Shown here piece after piece: positions 49,506-62,440 of a stretch of 64,000 bases of DNA. Position 1 is the first letter of the stretch. The number at the start of each line of letters is the position of its first letter. The DNA lies in the NCBI GenBank assembly GCA_007922225.1, contig ML679956.1, positions 18,883,049-18,947,048 on the forward strand. The letters run 5' to 3'. Below the pieces are notes generated by a model that did not search any database, was not told the origin of the DNA, and worked only from the letters and a program-made list of their open reading frames with translations. Source of the stretch: Emydura subglobosa. Taxonomy: Eukaryota; Chordata; Testudines; Chelidae. Position numbers and translations under genes: made by a program.

Positions 49506-51570
49506 TGGTCACTGCTCTTATTCTAAGAGATGTTCAATTTAAGGGTGTCACTTAAAATGCCACAGACAGCCGTAGGTCAACTTGACAGGATGGTGAGAGA
49601 AAAGACAATTAGCCACAATTCATTTCAGTAGCCCATGGAAAACTGACCAGTATTTCAATTAGGACCATGAAGAAAAAACCATTAATTCACACTCAAATCC
49701 ATATTCATGGCATCTGTTCTAGAGCCCCATTTTTTAACTGAATTTTTTAATTTAAAGCCCTATTTAATAAAGCAAACTGGCCAAGCTGTTTTGGAGTTAC
49801 AAGCCTCTGGAAAACAAAGACGAGAACAAAAATGCTTTGGAGACTAACCATTCCAGAGATCCAGATCAAACCTATAAAACAAGCAAACGACACATTGGAA
49901 ATATCTGGGAATTCCCAGACAAAACAACCTCAGTCATCTCTGCTCTAATGTTGCTAAATTACAAACTGTGATGGCAAGTTTTAATTGAACACCAAACAAG
50001 ATACACACGGGCAATAATTTTGAAATGAAGATATTTTTCAAGTTATTACATAAAATAAAATGCATTGGACTTAAAAAGTACATGGTTTCTATGGCAGAAT
50101 TCTTTGTTTTATTTTAGTAAAACCCAAAAATGCATCATGGTTTACCATTTTGTTTGATGCAACTTACAGAATTGCCTCTAATATGGTGATACTACTTTTC
50201 TATTTCGTATAATATTCAAACCATACAGACTAATGTTTCTCTTCTCTACCCTAATATCTATCTTTTTATTTTGTTTTACACTTTAAAACAAGTAAGTTGT
50301 TTGGTTACCAATGTATTACAAAGCTATCTATTGTAAACAACTAAATAAAAAATGGAGTTCTGATGGTGGTCACTAGTAACAGGTTTCAGTGTTCTTAATC
50401 TACTGTGTTAAAAATATAAACAAACTTTTTCTTTAAGAAAGATTCAAGGGAAAAATACTTTGTAAACAGAGCATTAAGGCCAAGCATTTAATATGAAAGT
50501 GTAATGCAATATTCAACTAAGTTTCCAACTTTGACCTTAACTCTGCCCCCTCATCCATTGCACTATATCTTCCATTATATGATGTTATAATGCTGCCCCA
50601 TTCTGGAAGCCCACATCAATATAGTGGATGGGATACATGGGGGGGGTCTCTATCCTATATCATGAAGATGAATTTAGCTTAGGGGAGGGGTTATGTAGGA
50701 CACAAGAAGTCCCTGACCCATTAATGGAGGATGAGGGTAGGGGTCGCTATAAGAAACAGGTGTAGGTACTGGAGGAAAGCTGGGATGCAGATACAACATC
50801 ACAGTTGGAAGTTTAACAGAAAACAAAAACATGCAGAGTCAGGAAATTCTGTATTAAATCAGTTTTCTGCTCTGAGGAGTTTTTTTATTAAGGTGTATCA
50901 CATTTCAAAAGTACTCCAAATACAGAAACATCAACGTATACTAAAATACCCAAAGCTTTCTTTCGCCATGATATCTTGTTTTTAAAAAATGTACATAAGT
51001 GCACAACCATAGTTTTAGAAATAATATTCCCTCCCACACACAGTTTACCTGCTAGAAATTTATTCCACGCCCCACTGTACAAAGTGCTTATTCTGAGTTA
51101 CCAACAGAGCTGCTCTTCAGGGCAGGGCAGGGCAACTCTATTTTTGCAGACTCTATAGCATAAACAAGTAATAAATACTTCTAAGAATTGTGTAAACTGA
51201 AGACTAAGGGCTGCAGACAGTTTCATCCCTGCCACTCTTCCTCCCGTCTTAATTCATGCAGAACAGAGAAGAAAAGATGCCTCCAACCCTAGTTTTCTAC
51301 AAGATTTGAGTATGCATGTTTTGTATCTCCTAAATTCCACAAGCTAGTTTTCTTTTACAACAGTCTCAAGAAGCACTGAAACATCACAAGGTATTGAGAA
51401 ATTAATCTGACCAGCCACGACAGAAGAAGCTAAGATGATGCCTTGGGTCATGCTCATTTAATTACTGTTTTCAGTGAAGTAGCTTCAACATCAGAGTTTT
51501 TCCTCTGTCTCATTTTTAGGTCAAGGAAAGAAACTGGACCAAAAGAAAACTAAACCAAAACAAAACAAAA

Positions 51571-51593
51571 AATACCACCACCACCACCACCAA
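51571..51593. repeat. Short (ACC)n microsatellite
   Basis: About seven ACC units within AC-rich sequence. Confidence 0.75.
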
Positions 51594-51904
51594 AACACCT
51601 TCTGGGCAGCTCTGACAGCCTAACAGATAGTGCACTGAACTATCATGTGACTAAGTAAGTCAGAGCAATATTTTTGCCCACTTTAATTAGGGACAGCTCC
51701 CAGCTGCTCCCCAGTGTCAAGTTCAACTAAAATGATGGATTGACCAGGGGTGAAATGCCTAGGAGCTGCATGAGGGGTGAGGAATAGAGACCAGGGACAA
51801 GGTGGAGGGCTGGCTGTTTTTTTTTTGTTTTGTTTTAAAAGGAAACAGAGGAGGAAGTAGTGGAGATAATACAGTAAAAATAAAATAGACTACTATTATT
51901 GTGA

Positions 51905-52000
51905 TACCACCACCTGTAAAATGGGGATAACAAGACCTAATTATTTAATTCCCTTTGTAAAAAACTTGAGGATAAGAATGAAAAAACATTAAGTAGTAGT
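51905..52000 (+). repeat. MIR SINE 3' fragment
   Basis: CACCTGTAAAATGGGGATAA with downstream AAAACTTGAGGATAAG-type sequence is the 3' half of MIR. Confidence 0.65.
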
Positions 52001-52476
52001 ATTATTATTATAGTAATAACCTGATCTATTTCTTGAAGTCGTTGGTATTTTCTGTATGTCACAACTATTTTCTAGGGTAAATGCCTTACAAATCTTACTA
52101 TATTCCTAACAGGAGAGAGAGAGCTCTCACAACATTTCGGCTTTAGAATTTGGAAAAGAAAGACTCTCCTTAAATATCTTATTAATTTATTAAAAAGGCA
52201 TTTTTGAAGAAAATGCAAGAAAATGTATATGCTTAAAACTGGAAGGTAAACTTTGTAACAAATGAACCTCGGAAGAAGTTGAAGCAAGAACTAAGTACAA
52301 TATTTACTATCCAACATAGAATTATATAATCTTATGTGTTAGAGTGAAAATATTTTGGGGTTTTCTTAGTGAAAAATCAAGTGGGGTTTCCACATATGAC
52401 CAGAACACAAAGATATTTTGCAAATGGTTCAGTGTAGCTGAGTGAAAACCACTGAGACACAATCCAGCTAAATGCT

Positions 52477-52572
52477 CAGTCCTGCAAACACTATCAATCA
52501 GGTGAAGTACTTGCTACTTTACCTTATCATGGTAGAAAGTACTGCACTCAACGGTAAGTGTTTGCAGGACTG
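52477..52572. mobile_element. Palindromic MITE with perfect 16-bp inverted repeats
   Basis: The ends CAGTCCTGCAAACACT and AGTGTTTGCAGGACTG are exact reverse complements 96 bp apart overall. It is non-coding, and no clear target duplication is visible. Confidence 0.75.
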
Positions 52573-53529
52573 GGACTATAATTTGTATGTTTTACTTGCA
52601 GCAGTGTACAATTCTGAGGTTGCTACTAAACTATTTGAAATCTTTTGTGGGAAAGCCAACTCAGACACTTTTGCTGCAAAGTTCAATTTTTAAACCTTAC
52701 TTCAAAGCTTAAAAATAAAAGCTTGATTACTGGAAGGGTCAGAAGGAGGCTTACATTTTTTCTCCAGGGTGTGCTGAAGCTCTGTGTAGTTTAGCAATAA
52801 TTACTTCAATTTAGAAGCAAGTCCTAATAAAAAGGTTCAGAAGAAATTAATACATTTAACATTGGTTCCAAAATTGAAAATAAATTCAAATTACTCCACT
52901 CCCTGAGGGCTTCTCCTTCAGAGGTTCCCTCTGCCACTGAACACTGGAAGCTTATCTTTACCATGTGTAGGAAAAGCCCCTAAGCTTCCAATCTCATTAC
53001 AGAGCGGTTGGACTGTTTTATAAAAGACCACAGTTACAGCATACGCCTCTATTTAAATATGCAAGGACATGAAATGCCAAACTTTGAAATGTTAGTGGAA
53101 TTATTCTCATCCTGTGCAAATCTTTTTCACTTTTTGCTGTAAAGTTACATTTCAATACAAAGACCAAAGTGATCTGACTTTACCCCTCTCATTAAATGAT
53201 AACCTGCACAAGAAACAAAAAGATCATTGGGATGAGTGAGAGTATGAATTGCCTAACAATTTGTAATGGTTTATTTAAATGACAGAAAGATGTGATGGTA
53301 AAAGGCTAAAGCTAATGTTCTGCAAACCTAATCTTATGCTATTTTTACCATCAGTTTCATTCCTGCCATTTGTCACCTGGACTATTAGCTACCAACATGA
53401 GGAAAGAAAATCCTCCAGACACTTGTTTCCAAATTTAGTACTTATTGTATAGCTGTACAGAACTTGCAATTAATTTGTAAAGTGAAAGAGTCTCACAGGT
53501 ATAGCTTTTCTGTATTTTGGATACTTTCT

Positions 53530-53802
53530 CAGGGCAAGTCTACACTGGCACAGTTGCACCGATGCAGCTGCACCGCTGTAGCGCATCTGGTGAAGTCGCT
53601 GTATGCTGATGGGACAGCGCTCTCCCGTTGGCATAATTACTCCACCTCCACTAGAGGTGGAAGCTATGTTGACAGGAGAGCGTCTTCCACTGACACAGTT
53701 TAGGAAAATGCTTAGGTCGCTGTAACTTGCATCGCTCGGGGGGAGGGGGGGTGTCTTCTTCACACCCTTGAGTGACATAAGTGGTAGTGTAGACCTACCC
53801 TC
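53530..53802. mobile_element. hAT-like short element, related to copies A-C
   Basis: The termini CAGGGCAAGTCTACACT and AGTGTAGACCTACCCTC are imperfect inverted repeats. Inside are CAGCTGCACCGCTGTAGCGC and CTCCACTAGAGGTGG palindromes. Length 273 bp. The flanking 8-mers do not match. Confidence 0.7.
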
Positions 53803-54420
53803 AAACTCCAACATGTTTTTGGTAGCTGATACAGAACAAGTAGTAAATTAGCTTTGTAATTTTTATGCTGTCAGAAGGCAAACATATCCTAAAATGAGAT
53901 TCACCACATCAAGTGATCTCTGTACAAATGGAGATAATTCTGGATTTAAGGACTCAAAATAGAATGCATCTCCTTCAAGAAATGGTGCATCTCTATACCA
54001 ACAAGATACCAATCAAAGCACATGAGTCACTAGAACTGGCTGCAGCTAATATCTCTAGAGACAAGATAGGTTTATGGTCCACTTCCTCCTCTAATTTCTT
54101 TGCAGGTGGCAGGACCATAAACATGTCTTTAAACACTGCAAGGAAATTCCACTCCCTCAAATTGTCCACCTTCATTTTAACAGGATCAAAAGACTGTTCC
54201 CTAAATCCTATGTTTTCTACCCATTTGAAAAAACCGAAAATCCTGCTACTCCAAAAACAAAACACATATATACTATTTATGAGAGATTAAGTCTATACAA
54301 ACTAATTAAAAGTCCTAGCATATCCAGTCATGCATTTGCAGATTTTGCAAATGGTGCACTATGAAGTTAAACATCAGGACTCGTATCCAGATGATATGAA
54401 GGCTTCTTCTCCAGCCAACA

Positions 54421-54444
54421 AATAAAATAAAATAAAATAAAATG
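54421..54444. repeat. (AAAAT)n microsatellite
   Basis: About five AAATA-type units in tandem. Confidence 0.8.
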
Positions 54445-55324
54445 AATCCATATGCAGGGTTTGTTTGTTTTAATTAACCCCCCCTCCCCAAAAAAAAACC
54501 AGAAACAAACCACTCACAGTAAACCAATTTGCGCTGTATGAAGTTAGTTAGTGTGGCTTGCTCCCTCAGAGCTCATTATTAGTAATTTACACTATTAATG
54601 GTCACACCATTAATATGTCAATGAAATACAAAAGCTAAATAACTAAGATTAATGTGCACTTGTAGCTATGAATATGCTTGTAGAAACTGGCACCCAGAAG
54701 GTTAATAATTATATGTAACATATGGCTAGAGCTGTTGATATACTGAAGACCTGACAGCTGATGAAGACTCTCCAAATTCCTAGTAAAGATTGGGTTCCTG
54801 TGGCTACAAACTGATTTTCTTTCCAAGCCCACATTCATATTTCTATGGAAAAACACTTTTAAAAATATTTAAATGGAGGGAGAAAACTCCTCAGATTAGA
54901 AATGTGCTGTAATCTCTCTCCTGTACCCATCTAAAAAGATACTCTAAAATGTCCATATTTCAGGACAGATCACACTACTGTGCTTGATGTTCTTTAGGAC
55001 ATTGGTATTCTAATTTTAAGACTGTTACAAGTACATATGCAATAATTTAACAAGGAATGTGAAACAAAAAGAAGTCAAGGATTATTCTTTGCTTGACAAT
55101 GTATTCCCCTTCAACTAAAATACTGACTTCTCTAACCATCATAGTCTATCAGTCTGTAATGATGCTACTACTACAATGTGGCTAGCCATATGATGAACTA
55201 ATATTGCAGAATTATGTGACAGACACTGATCTTCAAAGTTTTGTTTTTACATTGTGAGAGATTTAGGCAAAAAGAATCCAGTTAGTAATAAAAAAATCAC
55301 CTATTTCTTAACTAGTGCTTTTCC

Positions 55325-55517
55325 TCAGTAGATCTCAAAGCACTTCACAATCTTTTAGTGAATTTATCTTTATAACACCCCTCTGAGGTAGGGAAGCATT
55401 ATCCCCATTTTACAGTTAGGGTTCTGAGGCACAAAAAGGCTAAGCGATTTGTCAAGAGTCACACAGGAAGCCTACGGCAGAGCAGCGAATTGAACCTGCA
55501 CCTCCCACATACTAGGC
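55325..55517 (-). repeat. MIR SINE, reverse orientation
   Basis: CAAAGCACTTCACAATC, CTCTGAGGTAGGGAAG, TATCCCCATTTTACAG and AGAGTCACACAGGAAGCC follow the MIR reverse-complement order. It abuts the hAT-type element that follows. Confidence 0.75.
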
Positions 55518-55944
55518 CAGTGGTTTAAAAACTTCTTCTAAGGTGACCTTCAACTGCATTTTATCTTCTTTTTTGGAGACCAACCATATAAAAACTACTG
55601 CTAGCTAGAAGTGGCATCATCCAGGGCTTCAGAACACCAGTTAAAGTGTGTGTGGTGGTGCTGGTGGTGGGGGAGGAAAGGGGCAGCTCTCCTTAGCCCG
55701 CTTGCTCTCACTTTCCCAGCCAGTCCCTTTCCCGCAGGCTACTGACTTCTACAACGCTGCCACCTCAGCCCAGTGGAAGTGGAGGAACGGGATGCAGGGG
55801 TGGGGGCAGCGGCACTTCCAGGGCCTATACAGTTGATGGTGTGGGGGTACAGTGATAGACATTGCAGGGGCGGGCATGATATGTCTGAAAAGTGATGGCG
55901 ACCCACCTAGCCCCTATGCAGGACCCACCATTTGTGAAACACTG
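55518..55944. mobile_element. hAT-type non-autonomous element
   Basis: The termini CAGTGGTTTAAAAAC and ATTTGTGAAACACTG are imperfect inverted repeats. The flanks tactaggc and ccttaggc share TAGGC, an eroded target duplication. The 427-bp body has GC-rich segments and no ORF of note. Confidence 0.65.
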
Positions 55945-58073
55945 CCTTAGGCCGCCAGATCATCCTTCCTCCCACTTCAAGTAGATCAATTCCCCTTCTG
56001 CTTCATTTAAATAGAACCCTTATCAAGATCCTGCCTCTCTTGAGATCACTGCATTCATATTAACTGATTTATAAATTGTCATCACTGAAGAGAAATGTAT
56101 TTTAAGGTGGTTGGGGCAAATTCTGGTTAACCCACAACATGCCAATACAAAATTGGCTCAACCTTGTTGAATGGAAAAAAAACATTTAAGATCAAACTAC
56201 ATGACACTACCACAGCGTATTTTTATTGTTTACAGGCAATTGCTAAGTATTATAACAGTTGCATACCACACAAGTCATAATAAAATGCATTTTACAACTG
56301 TAGAATTGGCAGCCTAGAAATTTATTCAACTGAGAGGTCTGGGATGAGAGTTTCCGATCATAATCTATTCTTAAACAGTCCGCTAAAGTAAACAAAAACA
56401 AGACAATTATATAGTAGTTACTAAAAATCATTTATATAGCATTGTAGGTTGTTAATAAATAATAGTTCCTGCTGTTGGCCACAAGTGTCATTGCAGCTAA
56501 TCAAGGTTTATTATGACAGTATCAGCAGATACTATTCAGGAGTCAACAATTTGACTTTAAGAATAAGAGTTTACTTAAAAGGTGACCTTCAAAGTATCTG
56601 AAATAAATTATTGGGCTTGTGCCCTTTTATTGCTATTTAATGAAGTATAAAAGATGACCAAAAAAAACCCTCTCAAAGTTTTATTTCTGTTTAGTTTTTT
56701 ATCTTAGAAATATCAGCAATGTGAAGTCTGGTCTTCTCTGATTTTCCAGGAGGACACACTGGATGTTTCAGATGACATATATGGTTGGCTTTCACTCCGT
56801 AACTGATGAGACAAGTGCAGTGAATCTTTAACAAATAATGTACTTTTCCCAGAATGTTAGTCACTCATTGAAGTTAAATAAGTGTTAACAAAAAACAAAC
56901 AGTTTTAACATTGACAGAAACACGCTTTTCCTCTCAGTTGACTCTTGTGCTGATATCTTTACTAGTTCTTCAATTACCAGGGGGCTTGTTTAGGTAAGTG
57001 TTATAAAGATGACTCAGCAGAGGGTAACAGAAGCTGCAGCACACTTAAGGCATAAAGACATAGAAAAGGGTATGATAAAACATACTGACACCAAAATCAG
57101 CATGTGTGTAAACTCATGCCCTCCTAATTTCCACTTTAAAAAAAAAAAGTCACCAACCTGCACATAAACAGAAAAGGCATGCTGATAAATTAAATATGTT
57201 GGTAATGAGACAACAAAAGAGAGCAGCAAGTTTTGCCTGATAAAGCCTAAGGCCAGGCAGATAAAAAGAACTGCCAGAACGTAGGAATTCTTCTGATCAC
57301 TTCTACTCCTGCAAAACTCAGGAGCTCCACTCATCCAGTTTTACCCTCTTAATGTCAACCTGCAATTTTAGGTTAAAAACAACCCACATTTCTATTCACA
57401 AATATACACACTGTAGCTAGATAAAATCTTTGAAAAACAGCACTTCAGGAAGGTTCTCTCAGAGTCTGGTCACTTATCAAATCATACAGGGAAATACTGT
57501 TCTCTTCATAAGCTTCCTAAACTACCTATCACATTTGCACAAAGCTATTTTTTATGACATTTAACAGAACTCATAGGTACCTGTACTGCAGTCACACTGC
57601 TCAGACTAATCAACAAAAAATTTAATTTGCACCAGTCAGCCTGAGATGGAAAGCGTGTGTATGCACACACAATTTTTTAAAGGGACACCAATTTAATTCT
57701 CATATTTTCCATGTGTTTAAAGAGGGGTGATCAGCATTAGGAAGAAATTTAAATCATCCCCTTCAGCATAACTATGGCTTAATATGAAAAAGCTTGTTAA
57801 TTTTCTTCCACCTACTCACCAAGGTCAAACAAACATATTTCAAATATTCCTTTCAATGGAGTAATAAAGATATTCAGACAATAATACATATACATTTCAA
57901 CCCTAAAGTAGTAAATTAGTTTTAATGTCTAAATCAATCTCATCAAAACTTTTAAAAATTAAAATGATGGTAGAGTTGAGTAAGATTCCTACTTCACAAA
58001 TCTAAGATCAATACATCATTATCTCATTTTTGGCAGGCTCAAACAAAGACTAAGGAAGATAGAGTGTCCACTC

Positions 58074-58074
58074 G

Positions 58075-58121
<47 letters not shown>

Positions 58122-58146
58122 GAGAGTGAGAGAGTGTGTGTGTGTA
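58074..58146. repeat. Compound microsatellite (GAAA)n(GA)n(GT)n
   Basis: Tandem GAAA units run into a GA tract and then GTGTGTGTGT, forming a purine-rich strand of about 65 bases. Confidence 0.95.
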
Positions 58147-58917
58147 ATTAACAAGGAAAATACCTGGATTTCAAAGTCAGCTGACATTCCCTGTAATTAA
58201 ACAGCCTCTCAATAAACTTAAACAAAATAACTTAATTTTTTATCAAATGACCAAGTAAAACTTGATAAAACTCTCTTTTACAGCTAAAGCAAACTCATCT
58301 GAGGAGTATACTATCCTACAGAGATTGTGTTAGTCATGAAAATCTGAAGAGCTGTGACATACTTATATAATGAGAAACTATGTAACTAGGTGTTAATCAG
58401 CCAAGTGTTGATACTAATAAAGATGGTATTAAACCAAAATAATACCAGAACTGCAAAATGTAATTTACATATTTATATATTCCATCTTTCAATACATCAG
58501 TCAGCAAAGCCACACGCCTGAATTATGATCAAGCAAAGTCACATTAAAGATTAAATACTGGAGTAACTGAAAGATGTGTACAGATTTGTGTTCAGCTGTA
58601 AAACTGGATACTCTAAAGCAGATGTTATTAAGTTAACTAAAGTATAAGGAGAATCTTACTGGGCAGCTCTATTAAGTATTGTCAGTCATATGGATTTTCT
58701 AATGTATATAAATTCCTCCGTAACTGACTTAGGAAAATAGTCTGTACCTTTAACATAGTTTTCCTTTGCAACATTACACATGATAAAGAAGAAGAACTTG
58801 GTCAGCTCAGTAATGTAATATTCCTACAACAGCCCTAAACTTGGATCATAATTCAAACCTACACTTTGGTACTGCACTTTGTTTCTTCACTCCAGGACCA
58901 ACGGAAGGTACACAGAA

Positions 58918-59960
58918 ACGTAGGAGTCACATCCTGGATCAGATGCAAAGTCATCTAGTCCAGTGTCCTGTTTCTGAGAGTGGCCAGAACCAGATGCTTC
59001 TGAAGAAGGTGTAAGAATATCCCAGTAGACAGGTGTGGGGTAGAGCTATGCCATCTACATTTGGGCTCATCCTAACATCTAAAAGGATGAGTCTGGCTTA
59101 AACTCTGGCATGAAGTTTAATAACCCTTCTTAAACTTTACATTTTCCAAAATTCATAATTAATTATAACTCTGTATAATCTTGGTATCCATATAAATGTC
59201 CAATCCTTTTAGAATATTGCTAATTTCTTGGACTCAACTTCCTGTGGCAATGAATTCTACAGTCTAATATCACACTGTGTAAAAATGTATTTCTTTTTAT
59301 CAGTTTGAATTTCCCACTTTTTTTCCCCCCATGAAATGTCCCCTTCTTGTGTTATGAGTAAGGTTAAGATTCTGTCACTGGTATTTTTAGTAACAGTCAG
59401 GCACAGGCCATGGGCAATAAACAACAATTCACAGAAGCTGCAATCTGTCCCCGACAGCTACTAAAAATATCCTAGGGGAGGGAGGAAAAGAGAGCTGCTG
59501 GGGTTTGCAGCTGCTCCAGCCCTCCTGCTCCAGTGGGGTGCCCCGCTGATCAGCTGTTCCAAGGCGGCCCCAGGGCTGACAGCTGCTCCAGCTCCACCCC
59601 AGAATCCGTGACCAAATCATATCCTTAGTTATGAGACAAGGAGAATAGATGCTCCTCAGCTACCTTCTCTGTACCATTCATTATTTTATACTTGTATCAT
59701 GACTCTTATTCATCTTCCTTTTAAGGTAAACAATTCCAGCCTTTTTAATCTCTTTTCATATGCGAGTTTTTCCAGGTCCTTGATCATTTTCATTGCCCTT
59801 TTCTGAACTCCCTCTTGTTCTGCAATATCTTTTCAAGATAGGTAGCTAACACTATACACAGTAATCCAAATGAGGCTGCATCACTGATTTATATATAGGA
59901 ATTATAATATTCTTTGTATCATTCACCATCCTCACACACACACCAAAGAAGTTTATCACA
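58918..59960 (-). repeat. CR1 LINE 3' end, interrupted
   Basis: The plus strand carries AGATGCAAAGTCATCTAGTCC and CAGTGTCCTGTTTCTGAGAG (the CR1 3' region reversed), then ACTTCCTGTGGCAATGAATTC, CCCCTTCTTGTGTTATGAG and the segment TTTTTAATCTCTTTTCATATG further in, so the LINE reads leftward. A 269-bp element splits it at 59,359-59,627. It is heavily decayed with no intact RT. Confidence 0.75.
59359..59627. mobile_element. hAT-type MITE nested in CR1, exact 8-bp duplication
   Basis: The flanks GTTATGAG (59,351-59,358 and 59,628-59,635) are identical. The termini TAAGGTTAAGATTCTGTCAC and GTGACCAAATCATATCCTTA are imperfect inverted repeats. The interior has CAGCTGCTCCAG and CAGCTGTTCC direct motifs. 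Removing it plus one duplication restores a continuous CR1. Confidence 0.85.
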
Positions 59961-60154
59961 CTTGGTGGCCCAAAATGGAAGTTTCTCTAATCATTGGCAT
60001 ACACTAAAACTGAAAAGATGATGAATTGGTTTGAACAATATTCCTTAAAAGAGGGAATTCCCTCCAATCTGTGCTCTCCTGAATGTCTGTTCCACTAGCA
60101 AATTTCCCAACAAAGCTATCTGTGGCATCCTTTCAACAGGTGTCAGTTTGGAAG

Positions 60155-60232
60155 CACTTTGTGTGAAACCCTGGCCTCCATGAAGTCAATGGAAAAAACT
60201 CCAATTGCGTCAGGCTTTCACCTAGTAATGTG
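60155..60232. repeat. Small palindromic repeat (GTGAAACCC type)
   Basis: GTGTGAAACCCTGGCC and TCAGGCTTTCACCTAG face each other around CATGAAGTCAATGG. It is a short amniote MITE-like repeat. Confidence 0.45.
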
Positions 60233-61262
60233 TATTACAAAATACGTAAAAATCCTATTCAGGTATCTAAAAGGCATAATTAATCCAGAAACTGGATTAT
60301 CCAATTCTTACTATGACTGCTCTTAATTACCCTCATAAAAATGAGTAATTAAGGCATAACGCACCCTCACACTTGCCATTAGAAATCAAATAGTTAAAAA
60401 GAAACAAAAAAACAACGAGGCTTTGAAAGGATAGAATTCTGTTCTCTTTATGCAACTTCAAAAGTTTATTTTCAGGCTTTTGCCACCAATTGGTGCTGCT
60501 GACTATCCATTTTATAAACAAAAAGCTTAGTTTTAATCGTTATCTAAAAACTACAGTGTCAGATTAATAACACAAGACTCTATATGAGAGTTCACACTGC
60601 ACTATGAAGAGGACTACAATTCTCTAAAGAAAGCAGTTTAAGGGTCTTCCTTTTAAATTACATAATTTAGTCTAAGTGCCTTTCATAAATTCACAATAAG
60701 AGAATTGGAAGACAACAAATACCTTGGCTAACCCCCAACGATTTATAAATGTTGTTCATATTAAATCTTTACCAACTCTTCTCATGATAACCGAGGAAAA
60801 AATTTAGCGTATAAAGCAGCAGAAATACATTTCCTCTTCTCCAATATGTAGGAGTTGTACAGTTTAAAATTCTGAGATCCATTAACATAAATGCCAACTA
60901 CAATAGCTAACCCTTTTAACACAGCTGCTACTTCACCCCTTATATTTCTCCACTCTGTGCAATTAAATCCATAATTTAAAGTGCCACCTAATAAAATGCC
61001 AAGACATGGTAGTTACCTACCATAATGTGCCTGCTATCCTCATCACTTCCTTTTCAGAACTACAGTGATTTCACACATCACAGTGTACTTAAGTTTAACC
61101 ACCGTCATGGCCCTTTCTCTGTATAGTTATTAATCCTTCACATGTTTTAGGGTTCTATTCATCACTTTATATGCCAGTTCTATACAGATTTTTGTGCAAC
61201 CTGCTCAGATATGGTGTGTAATGAACCTCTTCTGGGAAGAACAGTAGACATCAGTAAGAGGT

Positions 61263-61330
61263 AGGGTGACCAGACATCCCAATTTTATGGGAACAGTCCC
61301 AATATTTCGGGATTTGTCATATATAGGGAA
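61263..61330. repeat. Half copy of the 2,987-3,094 MITE
   Basis: TAGGGTGACCAGACATCCC and GGAACAGTCCCAATATTTCGG match the left half of the palindromic MITE. The right terminus is missing. Confidence 0.7.
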
Positions 61331-61514
61331 AGGACCAAGGGAAAACATTTAGGGATGCACAAGCCTGAAGAGGTAGAGAACAGGCAAAGAAAAAAAAGCC
61401 AATTTATGTACAGATCAGTCCTCCTTGGTCTAAATTAAGGAGGAAGCACCTGAAGTAGAAGGTTAAATATCCGTGCCACAATTTTTTTTCTATCAGAATT
61501 ATGAACTCCAAAAG

Positions 61515-61880
61515 TTATCTGTGATATCCATATAAATATCCAGTCCTGAACCTTACTACGTTCGTGACCTCAATGACTTCCTGTGGCAGCGAGTTTCACT
61601 AACTGTATGAAATATATTTCCTTTAATTGATTTTGTATTTGCCATCTTTTAATTTCACTGAATATCCCCTTGTTCTTGTGTTATGGGACAAGGAAAACAG
61701 AAGTTCCCAATCTACCATCTTTGCACCATTCATTATTTTAATATACTTATGTCCCTGATTATCTGTCTTTTCTCAAAGGTAAACAATCCCAGTCTTTTCA
61801 CTTTCTTCACAGAAGAAGTTTACTACACCCTTGATCATTCTCAGTCATTTAAGGCTCTGTTTCAGGGTTTCAGCAGCATT
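61515..61880 (-). repeat. CR1 LINE fragment, second copy
   Basis: ATATCCATATAAATATCCAG, GACTTCCTGTGGCAGCGAG and CCCCTTGTTCTTGTGTTATG parallel the 59.2-59.7 kb copy, without the nested MITE. Confidence 0.7.
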
Positions 61881-62055
61881 TAAGCATAATTACAGTCTCA
61901 CCATTTCTTTTCAATGCCCCCAAAAAATTACAAAGATCAACTGGTGATTATACTAATGCAAAGTTTTGAATTCCTTTAAAAAAATTATCAGAATCCTCTA
62001 TTCTAACAACATTGCCTTCAATGTAGCACTAAGCAAGCGGTTTAAATAAATGATT

Positions 62056-62440
62056 GAAGCACTTCACCCTGGATATATTCCTCCAGACAGATTTAAACGT
62101 ACCAGTCTACTACTAGAATCTACAAGTAAAGAAAGAGGAAAAAATAAACGGAGAACTAAAAGAATTGATCACAACATTCTGGCAGGATAGTTGGCTGAAC
62201 ATGAGAAATTACCTGACAATGGTTACAAGAATAGAAGGAAAAATGTTTTCCTACTTAATGCTAGTGATTCTGCATCTGAAAAGAAACACACTCAATACAG
62301 TGGCCAGGTTGCTGAAGATGCCATTAAGAACACACAGAACTGAGACAAACTGCTATGAAAAAGATGAGAAAACTGTTCAGGTGCAGTCATCTAGATCTGC
62401 TGATGTGCAAGCGTTCAGCACACTACTTAAACCGCAGTGA
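62056..62440 (+). pseudogene. Unidentified coding-like relic in UBE2E1 intron
   Basis: One frame runs 95 codons from 62,056 to a TGA at 62,341 with a single internal TAG (62,188-62,190). It contains EALHPGYIPPDRFKRTSLLL and later ASDSASEKKHTQYSGQVAED. A +1 shift then continues with an acidic and polar segment, KDEKTVQVQSSRSADV, to 62,440. The charged composition and few stops look like decayed protein-coding sequence, perhaps a processed retrocopy, but I do not recognise the parent. Chance is possible. Confidence 0.3.

Noticed and set aside
53913..54290. Overlapping open frames of 125 (plus) and 90 (minus) codons
   Set aside because: Neither shows a recognisable motif and they overlap each other. 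AT-rich chance frames are the simplest explanation.
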